Shown: in pieces, positions 1 through 7,461 of the stretch
Numbering within the stretch: the stretch's first letter is position 1
Layout: every line of letters starts with the position of its first letter
Assembly: GCA_903644075.1 (NCBI GenBank)
Contig: CAHJXH010000001.1
Location: forward strand, 1 to 64,000
Source of the DNA: Sphingobacteriaceae bacterium
Lineage (GTDB): Bacteria > Bacteroidota > Bacteroidia > Sphingobacteriales > Sphingobacteriaceae
Length of the DNA: 64,000 nucleotides
Direction of reading: 5' to 3'
Notes under the pieces: generated by a model
What the model was told of the DNA's origin: nothing
Databases searched by the model: none
Seen by the model: only the letters and a program-made list of their open reading frames with translations
Translations under genes and position numbers: made by a program

Positions 1-40
1 GCTCGGCATTAATGCCGAGCCTTTGCTTTATATTTTTTAT
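1..40 (+). terminator. Palindromic hairpin with T-rich tail
   Basis: The first 20 bases are a perfect palindrome (GCTCGGCAT/ATGCCGAGC). A T-rich stretch to about 40 follows, as in an intrinsic terminator for a plus-strand gene lying left of the window. It could also serve the minus-strand exopolysaccharide genes, but their side lacks the T tract inside the window. Confidence 0.5.
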
Positions 41-42
41 CT

Positions 43-70
43 GACAACAGACAACTGATAACCGACAACG
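43..70 (+). repeat. GAYAACN heptamer array (4 units)
   Basis: Four consecutive 7-nt units (GACAACA, GACAACT, GATAACC, GACAACG). The same array sits in front of seven permease genes between 26108 and 45279. Here it lies just beyond the stop codon of a minus-strand gene, so it is not tied to permease starts and behaves as a dispersed repeat. Confidence 0.8.
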
Positions 71-73
71 GAA

Positions 74-1330
74 TTACACGCTTTCCTTTTGCAATAAAGC
101 CGGTATGGTCTTAAATATCAATCTTAAATCGTTTTTAAGGCTGTGGTTTTTGGCATAAACGTTATCAAGCATTAAGCGTTCTTCTTCACTCATGTCACCT
201 TTGCCGCGTTTTTCTACCTGCCATAATCCGGTGATACCGGCAGGGGCATTAAAGCGCAGGGCATATTTGTCGGTGGTTAATTTTTCGGCTTCGTAGAGTG
301 GAAGCGGGCGGTTGCCAACAATGCTCATGTCGCCAATGAAAACGTTCCATAATTGTGGTAGTTCATCGATACTGGTATTGCGGATAAAATTACCAACCTT
401 GGTAATACGCGGGTCGTTTTTCAGTTTAAAGAAGGCCGAACCAGCAGCAGTCTTTTTATTGCTGGCGTAATCCTTTTCGCACCAGCTGTTTTTGTCAGCA
501 TAAACCGGGAACTGGCATTTACCTGCTTTCAAACAATCGTTACACAACATAGTGGTAACAGGGGTTGGCGAAACAGAACTTTGTGTTTCAGCAGGTGCTG
601 CATTGGTAACAGGGGCAGTTGTATCTGCGGGGGCATCCGCTCCGTTGGCAGAATATTGGTTTAAGTGTTTCAGATCCTTTAAACGCTGATCGGCATTTAC
701 AAACATCGACCTGAATTTATAGAACTTAAATACCCGGTAACCGGTACCTACACGTAATGAGTAATAAAATGCAGGGCCTTTAGATTCGAGCCTAACCAGT
801 AAATAAACAATTAGAAACACAGGCGAGAGCATCAGTAATGCTAAACCTGAGAAGAAAATATCGAATGCGCGTTTGCCACGTGGTACAATATAAGTGTCGT
901 TAACCTTTTCATGTACCTTGCTTTTAATATCCTTCCAGTGATTGATCAGGAAATTAACCCGTAACTGCACTTTATGCATTTTAGCCGGAGCCTTAAATAC
1001 ATCTACTACACCGGCTTGTAATGCCAGTTTACGAAGGTTGCTGTTATATTGATTGGCAATTAAAAAGAAAGGCACGTTAGGCAAGCCCTTATTTTTAAAT
1101 GCTTCCAACAGGGTTATGCCCGATGGAGCCAGTATCTCACTTTGTGAAATAATGCCTACAATATTTAGTTTTTTACTTTCCCATGCTGAGGCAAGCTCAA
1201 CACCGTTGTTAAAGTAAAGGATTTGCCTGTCTTCAAAGTCACAGCAATTAAGCATAGCTATCACATCTTCCGAGCCGTGTATTACAGCCAGGTAATTGAT
1301 GTTGCCGTCAGCCAAAGTAGAATCGCCCAT
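74..1330 (-). CDS. Sugar transferase (polyprenyl-phosphate glycosylphosphotransferase) with N-terminal pseudo-receiver
   Basis: Probably transfers a sugar-1-phosphate to undecaprenyl phosphate at the inner membrane, starting exopolysaccharide or O-antigen synthesis. Residues about 10-130 resemble a response-regulator receiver: the conserved lysine (K113, FKAP) is present, but the phospho-acceptor aspartate region reads ISQSE. One membrane segment covers about 155-180. The bacterial sugar transferase domain follows, with KFRSM (205-209), TSIDELPQLWNV (319-330) and GNRPLP (339-344). Residues 227-300 interrupt this domain with an Ala/Thr/Pro-rich linker and a cysteine cluster (C263, C266, C272, C284) that could bind metal. 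The gene starts 3 nt after a separate receiver gene, so the two are probably co-transcribed. Family assignment is firm; the sugar and any regulatory role of the pseudo-receiver are inferred. Confidence 0.9.
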   Translation of the reverse strand: MGDSTLADGNINYLAVIHGSEDVIAMLNCCDFEDRQILYFNNGVELASAWESKKLNIVGIISQSEILAPSGITLLEAFKNKGLPNVPFFLIANQYNSNLRKLALQAGVVDVFKAPAKMHKVQLRVNFLINHWKDIKSKVHEKVNDTYIVPRGKRAFDIFFSGLALLMLSPVFLIVYLLVRLESKGPAFYYSLRVGTGYRVFKFYKFRSMFVNADQRLKDLKHLNQYSANGADAPADTTAPVTNAAPAETQSSVSPTPVTTMLCNDCLKAGKCQFPVYADKNSWCEKDYASNKKTAAGSAFFKLKNDPRITKVGNFIRNTSIDELPQLWNVFIGDMSIVGNRPLPLYEAEKLTTDKYALRFNAPAGITGLWQVEKRGKGDMSEEERLMLDNVYAKNHSLKNDLRLIFKTIPALLQKESV

Positions 1331-1333
1331 AAA

Positions 1334-1738
1334 TTAATATGTTATTTTACCTATACGTCTTAAAATAGCTCTTACCCTTGCTTCAACCTCTGCGGGGTTA
1401 AATGGTTTTACAATAAAATCATCGGCACCGCTATCCAGGCATTTAATACGTGTTTCAGAGCTGTCTTCGCCCGAAAGTATAATTACCGGTATCGATTTAA
1501 AGAAGTCGCTTGCACTTAGCTGGGCCACCAGTTCCAATCCGCTTAGGTTTGGTGTGTTCAGATCCGAAATAATCAGATCGGGGATGTTGCCATTCTGCAA
1601 ATGCGAAAGGGCATCCATAGCGGTGGGCAAAATTTCAACATCATAAGTTTTGCTGAGAAACTTTTTGAGGATCAGTTGCATGTATGCATCATCCTCTACA
1701 GCAAGAATTTTGGTACGGTCAGAATCATTTAAACCCAT
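1334..1738 (-). CDS. Stand-alone response regulator receiver protein
   Basis: A 134-residue single-domain receiver (CheY-like) with no output domain. The acidic pair D16/D17, phospho-acceptor D59 (IISDLNTP), S89 and K111 (VKPF) are all present, so it should be phosphorylatable. It lies between a glycosyltransferase gene and the sugar transferase, 3 nt from the latter, whose own receiver-like domain appears inactive. A plausible but unproven role is phospho-dependent control of exopolysaccharide synthesis through protein contact. No partner kinase is adjacent. Confidence 0.9.
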   Translation of the reverse strand: MGLNDSDRTKILAVEDDAYMQLILKKFLSKTYDVEILPTAMDALSHLQNGNIPDLIISDLNTPNLSGLELVAQLSASDFFKSIPVIILSGEDSSETRIKCLDSGADDFIVKPFNPAEVEARVRAILRRIGKITY

Positions 1739-1853
1739 TTCGCGGAATATTACTTATGTGAATTATTGTACCGTTAAAGATACCTTAAAATATGTGATGT
1801 TGTTTTATAACTTTTACGTAAAAAATGCCCTTACAGTTTCGGTAATCACAATT

Positions 1854-2648
1854 TTATCCAAAAACTCGCTTCAGTCGCTTAAAGGTTGCCTTCCATAGTC
1901 CGCCATCAATTTGTATACGCCTGTCGGTAGTCCAAACAATAGCTTTTGGGCTGGTTACCCGGTATAAATTGCCGAAGCCTTTTTCTTTTAATTTTAAGGC
2001 AAGGTACCCATCTTCATTAGTGCCCGGAGGGTGGTTAAAATGATCAACCTGTAAACCCTGCTCACGGCGGAAACCCGAATTAAAGCCATAAACATTCACG
2101 GCTTCGTTTTTAAAGAATTTATTGTAGAGCCGTGTAAAATCGGCAATGTATTCGTAAAAGAAATAGGTACCCCGGCCTGTGCTGCCAACAGGTATAAAAG
2201 AGAAACGGCCGTAAGTAATAGCCACTTTGTCTGAATTAGCCAGCGGCTTCACCATTTCCTCAATCCAATCCTTCGGATAAATGGTATCGGCATCGGCATT
2301 TAAAATGTATTTGCCGGTTGCGGTATCTAAACCCATATTGCGCGATACAGTAATACCCTGTATACTTTGCAAAACGCAGGTAACACCGCAAGCCTTAACC
2401 AGCTCTTCGGTCTTATCTTTCGAGTTATTGTTAACCACTACAATTTCAACCGCACGGTCGGTAATATTATTACAAAGCGATGAAAGCGTTTGCACAATGG
2501 TAAGCTCCTCGTTGTAAGCCGGTATAGAAACGGTGACTTCGGCCGGGCCGGTTTTGCGCAGTTTTTGATATGCTGCGTTTACCTCAGCAGGTTCAATCTT
2601 GTCAATGATGTAGTGATTAATATAACCAGGTATTCCGATCGGCCTCAT
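1854..2648 (-). CDS. Family 2 glycosyltransferase
   Basis: A 264-residue GT-A fold glycosyltransferase, probably cytoplasmic. The nucleotide-sugar entry motif SIPAYNE is at 41-47, VVNNNSKD at about 71-78, and the metal-binding DxD at 119-121 (NADAD). Later NEDGYLALKLK resembles the ED acceptor-binding region. There is no C-terminal membrane segment. It is first in a minus-strand group with the receiver (115 nt downstream) and the sugar transferase, which supports a role in surface polysaccharide assembly. Donor and acceptor cannot be read from sequence. Confidence 0.88.
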   Translation of the reverse strand: MRPIGIPGYINHYIIDKIEPAEVNAAYQKLRKTGPAEVTVSIPAYNEELTIVQTLSSLCNNITDRAVEIVVVNNNSKDKTEELVKACGVTCVLQSIQGITVSRNMGLDTATGKYILNADADTIYPKDWIEEMVKPLANSDKVAITYGRFSFIPVGSTGRGTYFFYEYIADFTRLYNKFFKNEAVNVYGFNSGFRREQGLQVDHFNHPPGTNEDGYLALKLKEKGFGNLYRVTSPKAIVWTTDRRIQIDGGLWKATFKRLKRVFG

Positions 2649-2762
2649 ATAGCTGCAAATTAGTAAACTATTTTAATTGTAAAATAAAACCTTTTACATC
2701 AATCTTTATATTTAAGTTTCGTTATTATAAATTATTATTGAGGCAAGCCGTTTAACTAATAG

Positions 2763-5378
2763 ATGAATACCGAACAAACAAGACTCAAAGATGCCAGCTG
2801 GAAACACTGGGGCCCATATGTAAGCGACCGCCAGTGGGGCACTGTCCGCGAAGATTATAGCGCCAATGGAGATGCCTGGAACTACATAACCCACGATATG
2901 GCCCGCAGCAAGGCTTATCGTTGGAGCGAGGAAGGTATAGCGGGTATTTGCGACGATCAGCAGTATCTCTGTTTTTCTATAGCTTTATGGAATAAGAAAG
3001 ATCCTATCCTTAAAGAGCGCTATTTTGGCTTGAGTAACCCCGAAGGTAACCATGGCGAAGATGTAAAGGAGCTTTACTATTATTTAGATAGCACGCCCAC
3101 ACATTCATACATGAAAATGCTGTACAAATATCCGCAGCAGGCATATCCTTACGAGCAGTTAAAAACGGTAAATGCACAACGGTCGCGCAGCGAACCTGAG
3201 TTTGAACTGATTGATACAGGTATTTTTGAGCACGACGAATACTTTGATGTATTTGTTGAATACGCCAAAAACGCCTGCGATGATATATTGATAAAAATTA
3301 CTGTGCATAACCGTGCCGGTGTTGATGCACCAATTAATGTTTTACCAACTGTATGGTTCCGCAATACCTGGGCATGGGGCAGGCATGTAAGCGTGCCGAG
3401 TATTAGTGTAGATTCGGCAAAGGCAATTGGGTTGTACAGCAAAAATATAGGCGAATACTGGTTAATGGCTGATGGAAACCCTGAATGGTTATTCTGTGAT
3501 AACGAAACCAATACTAAACGTCTTTACAATTTCGACAATGGCAAACCCTATCCTAAAGACGGTATAAATGACCACTTGGTTCAAGGTGCGCCTACTGTAA
3601 ACCCACAGCAAAAAGGCACCAAAGCAGCAGCTAATTATGATCTGGTAGTACCTGCACGCAAAAGCGTGGAGCTGCATTTACGCCTCACCAAAAACCCCGC
3701 GAACAACTTCAGCGATTTTGATTCTATATTTAATGCAAGGATAAAAGAGGCCGACGACTTTTATGCCGATGTACAGCAAGGCATTGCTAACCCCGACATT
3801 ACCATGGTGCAACGCCAGGCTTTTGCCGGTATGTTATGGAGTAAGCAGTTTTATAATTATAACGTATTCCAGTGGCTCAATGGCGATCCAGATCAGCCTA
3901 AGCCGCCGGCAGAGCGTTTCAAAATGCGGAATTACGATTGGCAGCATTTAACGGCACGTGAAATTATTTCGATGCCCGATAAATGGGAGTACCCCTGGTT
4001 TGCCGCCTGGGACCTATCGTTCCATTGCCTGCCTTTGGCCAAAGTTGATCCCGATTTTGCCAAACAGCAACTGATATTACTTACCCGCGAATGGTATATG
4101 CACCCCAATGGCCAGTTACCTGCTTATGAGTGGGCTATGGGCGATACCAACCCCCCTGTACATGCCATGGCCACCTGGAATGTTTACAAGATTGATAAGC
4201 TGGCAAACGGCGGTAAAGGTGACTTGTTTTTCCTGGAAACCGTTTTCCATAAATTGATGCTCAACTTTACCTGGTGGGTTAACCGTAAGGATTCGGCAGG
4301 GAATAATATTTTCGAGGGCGGTTTTTTGGGGCTGGATAATATCGGCGTTTTCGACCGTAACGCACCGCTACCAACAGGCGGCTACATGGAACAAGCCGAC
4401 GGCACCAGCTGGATGGCCATGTACTCCTTAAACCTGATGCGTATTGCCATTGAACTTGCTACGGTTAATAAAACTTACGAAGAAATCGGTGTGAAATTCT
4501 TCGACCACTTTATGTATATCGCGGGTGCTATGTCGAGTATGGGGGATGGGAAAGACGGCTTGTGGGATGAGGAAGACGGCTTTTTCTACGACGGTCTGGA
4601 ACTGCCGGATGGTACCACCCAACGCTTAAAAGTACGCAGCGTGGTAGGTCTGATCCCAATGTTTGCGGTAGAAGTATTGGATGAGGCAGATGTAGTTAAC
4701 AGCCCAATTTTTAACCAACGTTTTAAATGGTTTTACGATAACCGCCCCGACCTGGCCGACCAGATTTCAAGGCTTAACGAAAGTAATGCCGATGGTAAAC
4801 GTTTGGTGAGCCTGCTCCGAGGACATCGTATGAAAATGCTGCTGAAATATATGCTGGACGAAGGTGAGTTTTTAGGTGATTACGGCATCCGTTCGGTATC
4901 AAAATATCACCTTGATAACCCGTTCCGTATTATGGCCGGCGGTAATGAGTTTAGTGTGAAATACCTGCCTGCCGAAAGCGACAGCGGTTTATTTGGCGGT
5001 AACAGCAACTGGCGCGGGCCTATCTGGCTGCCAATGAACTACCTCATTATAGAGAGTCTAGAACGTTTTTATCAATACTATGGCGATGAGTTTAAGGTAG
5101 AATGCCCAACAGGCTCGGGCATATTTATGAATCTCAAGGATATTGCCGATGAGATCCGTACGCGTTTATCAGGAATCTTCAGAAAAAATAAAGAGGGCCA
5201 ACGCCCTGTATTTGGCAACAATACCAAGATACAAACCGACCCTGCATTTGCAGATCATATCCTATTCCACGAATATTTTGATGGTGATACAGGTAAAGGC
5301 CTGGGTGCTTCGCACCAAACCGGGTGGACGGGATTGGTGATAAGTGCTTTAAGTTTGAGCCTGCACCCGGATGCTTAA
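2763..5378 (+). CDS. GH63-type glucosidase (MGH1-like)
   Basis: An 871-residue protein matching the large bacterial glucosidases of the GH63/MGH1-like group, related to processing alpha-glucosidase. It opens with KDASWKHWGPYVSDRQWGT, typical of the group. The C-terminal two thirds carry aromatic-rich (alpha/alpha)6 barrel motifs, including a WDLSFHCLP stretch around residues 416-424 and GNSNWRGPIWLP near the C-terminus. No signal peptide is visible, so it is probably cytoplasmic. Substrate is inferred to be an alpha-glucoside such as a trehalose- or glycogen-like oligosaccharide. It is a single gene, transcribed away from the exopolysaccharide group. Confidence 0.8.
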   Translation: MNTEQTRLKDASWKHWGPYVSDRQWGTVREDYSANGDAWNYITHDMARSKAYRWSEEGIAGICDDQQYLCFSIALWNKKDPILKERYFGLSNPEGNHGEDVKELYYYLDSTPTHSYMKMLYKYPQQAYPYEQLKTVNAQRSRSEPEFELIDTGIFEHDEYFDVFVEYAKNACDDILIKITVHNRAGVDAPINVLPTVWFRNTWAWGRHVSVPSISVDSAKAIGLYSKNIGEYWLMADGNPEWLFCDNETNTKRLYNFDNGKPYPKDGINDHLVQGAPTVNPQQKGTKAAANYDLVVPARKSVELHLRLTKNPANNFSDFDSIFNARIKEADDFYADVQQGIANPDITMVQRQAFAGMLWSKQFYNYNVFQWLNGDPDQPKPPAERFKMRNYDWQHLTAREIISMPDKWEYPWFAAWDLSFHCLPLAKVDPDFAKQQLILLTREWYMHPNGQLPAYEWAMGDTNPPVHAMATWNVYKIDKLANGGKGDLFFLETVFHKLMLNFTWWVNRKDSAGNNIFEGGFLGLDNIGVFDRNAPLPTGGYMEQADGTSWMAMYSLNLMRIAIELATVNKTYEEIGVKFFDHFMYIAGAMSSMGDGKDGLWDEEDGFFYDGLELPDGTTQRLKVRSVVGLIPMFAVEVLDEADVVNSPIFNQRFKWFYDNRPDLADQISRLNESNADGKRLVSLLRGHRMKMLLKYMLDEGEFLGDYGIRSVSKYHLDNPFRIMAGGNEFSVKYLPAESDSGLFGGNSNWRGPIWLPMNYLIIESLERFYQYYGDEFKVECPTGSGIFMNLKDIADEIRTRLSGIFRKNKEGQRPVFGNNTKIQTDPAFADHILFHEYFDGDTGKGLGASHQTGWTGLVISALSLSLHPDA

Positions 5379-5542
5379 TTTTTGATTAGGTAATTAGCTA
5401 ATTTGTCAATCCTTGTGACACAGTTGCGTCACGAAAAATGTCAAATCAGCCTCAGATATTTGTTGTGTTCCTTTTGGGTTGATGTAGCCTGAAGGGAATA
5501 TGCTGATAATAGGATCAGTAGAAATGGAAAGGATATAAGCTC

Positions 5543-5935
5543 GTCATGCCGAATTTATTTCACTGTTGTCCGGGGAAGTTAATTAGGCATTTATAATATG
5601 CCTTTAAATACTCGAAAAAGCCACTTTTTATCGTGTTTTAAAAGTAAGCCCCCTACTTTCTGCTCAAGTATTTTTGTTTTTGAAGACCGGCTGTCCGGTA
5701 AAAACTTTAGAATAGTAGTTGATTTCTTTCACTTAGACCCTTTATGGTTGCGATATAGGCTTTTAAGAAATCTTTTGTATAAAATATTGTGGCTATTTCG
5801 ATTCCGGCTGTCCGGTACTTTTTCGAAAAATCTTTTCCCGGACAACAGTGAATTTATTTCGGCAACCCACGTGCTTAGTATAAAGTAAGCAAAGTTCACC
5901 TGTCCTGTGGGGTGCCGAAACAAGTTCGGCATGAC
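5543..5935. repeat. Dispersed palindromic repeat, copy 1 (interrupted)
   Basis: The outer arms are GTCATGCCGAA and TTCGGCATGAC. Inner arms (TTTCGGCA..CCCAC / GTGGGGTGCCGAAA) form a second stem. A second, uninterrupted copy is at 9860-9955. Removing the 290-bp insert and one 9-bp target copy leaves about 94 bp, close to the 96 bp of copy 2. Confidence 0.85.
5561..5850. mobile_element. MITE-like insertion, 290 bp, with 9-bp target duplication
   Basis: Terminal inverted repeats begin CACTGTTGTCCGGG at both ends (5561-5574 and 5837-5850) and continue with similar A/G-rich sequence. The element is flanked by an identical 9-bp direct repeat AATTTATTT (5552-5560 and 5851-5859), the signature of a transposition event. 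A 14-bp internal direct repeat CCGGCTGTCCGGTA occurs at 5687-5700 and 5804-5817. No transposase reading frame is present, so it would need a full-length relative elsewhere to move. TIRs and target duplication are seen directly; family membership is unknown. Confidence 0.85.
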
Positions 5936-6065
5936 TGAAAGAGGCCTCACATCAGTTCAACAAATTCGTTTGAACTTACCAATTCATGGAGCATCCACAC
6001 TCCAATTATTCACTTTTAATTTATTATAATTTAGTTCGGGCCAGTGGATGTCTGGACTCAATAAG

Positions 6066-6160
6066 TTTGTCATTATTAACGATAGTGAAGAATCTTCTTC
6101 GCCATACATTGTGAACTTACAAAGCGAAGAAGATATTTCGCTGGCGCTCAATATGACAAA
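6066..6160. repeat. Diverged TTTGTCAT...ATGACAAA palindromic repeat
   Basis: Inverted arms TTTGTCAT and ATGACAAA enclose GAAGAATCTTCTTCGC and GCGAAGAAGAT-type inner stems. The layout matches the element at 10703-10793 but is more degenerate. It lies about 70 nt before fdhD. Confidence 0.65.
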
Positions 6161-6233
6161 TTCGTTAAAACCAACTTAATCAACAATTCAACTTCATCAA
6201 CACAATAAACCAAGACCATTTGTATATTTATAT

Positions 6234-7118
6234 ATGATTGCCGAATCCATCGCCATATTGCCCATCATCAAAGTAAACAGCCAGGGCCGCTTTGAGCAAA
6301 CTGATATGCTGGCTGCTGAAGAACCGCTGGAAATCAGGCTTGAATATGGCGAAACCGGTCACCGGAAAATTCAAAATGTATCGGTTACCATGCGCACACC
6401 GGGTAATGATGCAGAACTGGCTACCGGCTTTTTATTTACCGAAGGCATTATCAAAAACAGCAGCGATGTAGCCGAAGCATCACATTGTTTTATTGCCTGT
6501 GCCGAAAATAAGGAAAACGTTATACAGGTAAGCCTCAAAGCCGGCGTGATGCCTAATCTCCGCAATAGCGAACGAAATTTTTATACCACATCCAGTTGTG
6601 GGGTTTGCGGCAAAGGTTCTATTAATGCTATTCGCACGGTAAGTGAGCAAAGTTTAGCCGTGGATAATACTAACAGCATTGATACACAAATATTAATTAG
6701 CCTGCCGCAAATTTTAGAAAACAGCCAGGAAGTATTTGCTGATACAGGTGGGCTGCATGCTTCGGCATTATTTACTACCGACGGCGAATTATTGATAGTG
6801 CGAGAAGACGTTGGCAGACATAACGCATTGGACAAACTCATTGGTGCAGCATTAAACAACAATAAGTTACCGTTAAACCAGCAAGTATTGTTACTGAGCG
6901 GACGCGCCAGTTTCGAGCTGGTACAAAAAGCGGTAATGGCAGGTATCAATATTATTGCTGCTGTAGGCGCGCCATCAACGTTGGCCGTGCAACTGGCCGA
7001 AGAATTTAATGTAACCCTGGTTGGGTTTCTACGTAACCAGCGATTTAATATTTATACCGCAGCACATCGAATAACCAATACAAATAAAATACCCCAGAGT
7101 AATGAAGATCAGGATTAA
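6234..7118 (+). CDS. fdhD: Formate dehydrogenase accessory sulfurtransferase FdhD
   Basis: In the known family, FdhD passes sulfur from a cysteine desulfurase to the bis-MGD cofactor, which activates formate dehydrogenase. The protein has 294 residues, near the usual length, with the hallmark CxxC loop SSCGVCGKG (C122, C125). RTPGNDAELATGFLFTEGI and REDVGRHNALDKLIG are also family motifs. It is cytoplasmic. The stop codon overlaps the next gene by 17 nt, and that gene overlaps the oxidoreductase, so the three form one translationally coupled unit in which FdhD should serve the downstream enzyme. Confidence 0.95.
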   Translation: MIAESIAILPIIKVNSQGRFEQTDMLAAEEPLEIRLEYGETGHRKIQNVSVTMRTPGNDAELATGFLFTEGIIKNSSDVAEASHCFIACAENKENVIQVSLKAGVMPNLRNSERNFYTTSSCGVCGKGSINAIRTVSEQSLAVDNTNSIDTQILISLPQILENSQEVFADTGGLHASALFTTDGELLIVREDVGRHNALDKLIGAALNNNKLPLNQQVLLLSGRASFELVQKAVMAGINIIAAVGAPSTLAVQLAEEFNVTLVGFLRNQRFNIYTAAHRITNTNKIPQSNEDQD

Positions 7119-7461
7119 AGCTAACGCTGTACGTTTCAGGTTAACCAAAAGTGAAGTAGAACGCTTCGCCCATGAAGGTGTGATGAAGGAAGTTGTTGAT
7201 TTTGGCGATGATACGCTTACCTACGTTTTGCAGCGTACAATGCAGCAAAACCTGTTTGCCACCTTTAAAAATAACATTATCACCCTGTTTGTGCCTGAAG
7301 CTTTGGCTGATGACTGGACAGGTACCGATCGTGTGGGTATCCAGGGCAATGGCGGCCCGCTGCAATTATTAGTGGAAAAGGATTTTACCTGCCTTGATAA
7401 TGTAGAAGAAGACCAGAGCGATAATTATCCTAATCCATTAGCCGTAAAAAGCCATGAGTAA
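7102..7461 (+). CDS. Small conserved protein between fdhD and the oxidoreductase (DUF7009-like)
   Basis: A 119-residue protein overlapping fdhD by 17 nt and the oxidoreductase by 8 nt. It begins MKIRIKANAVRFRLTKSEV, has no signal peptide or membrane segment, and reads as a small mixed alpha/beta domain ending in an acidic stretch (DNVEEDQSDN). From memory it resembles the DUF7009 family found beside fdhD in Bacteroidota; that assignment is a recollection. The tight overlaps suggest it acts with the same enzyme, perhaps in assembly, but no function can be read from the sequence. Confidence 0.75.
   Translation: MKIRIKANAVRFRLTKSEVERFAHEGVMKEVVDFGDDTLTYVLQRTMQQNLFATFKNNIITLFVPEALADDWTGTDRVGIQGNGGPLQLLVEKDFTCLDNVEEDQSDNYPNPLAVKSHE

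Larger units (their letters stand above)
5379..6233. other. 855-bp gene-free region with nested repeats
   Basis: No credible gene. It holds a short heptad-like stretch after the stop codon (5384-5411, units such as TAATTAG and CTAATTT), a palindromic repeat split by a MITE-like element (5543-5935), and a second diverged palindromic repeat (6066-6160). The 96-codon open frame at 5598-5888 lies almost wholly inside the MITE and has no protein-like character. Confidence 0.8.

Noticed and set aside
2712-2720. Bacteroidota -7 element (TAAGTTTC) for the glucosidase gene
   Set aside because: One mismatch, no convincing -33 element upstream.
5598-5888. 96-codon open frame on the plus strand
   Set aside because: It spans the MITE and its terminal repeat, has low-complexity composition and no resemblance to a protein.
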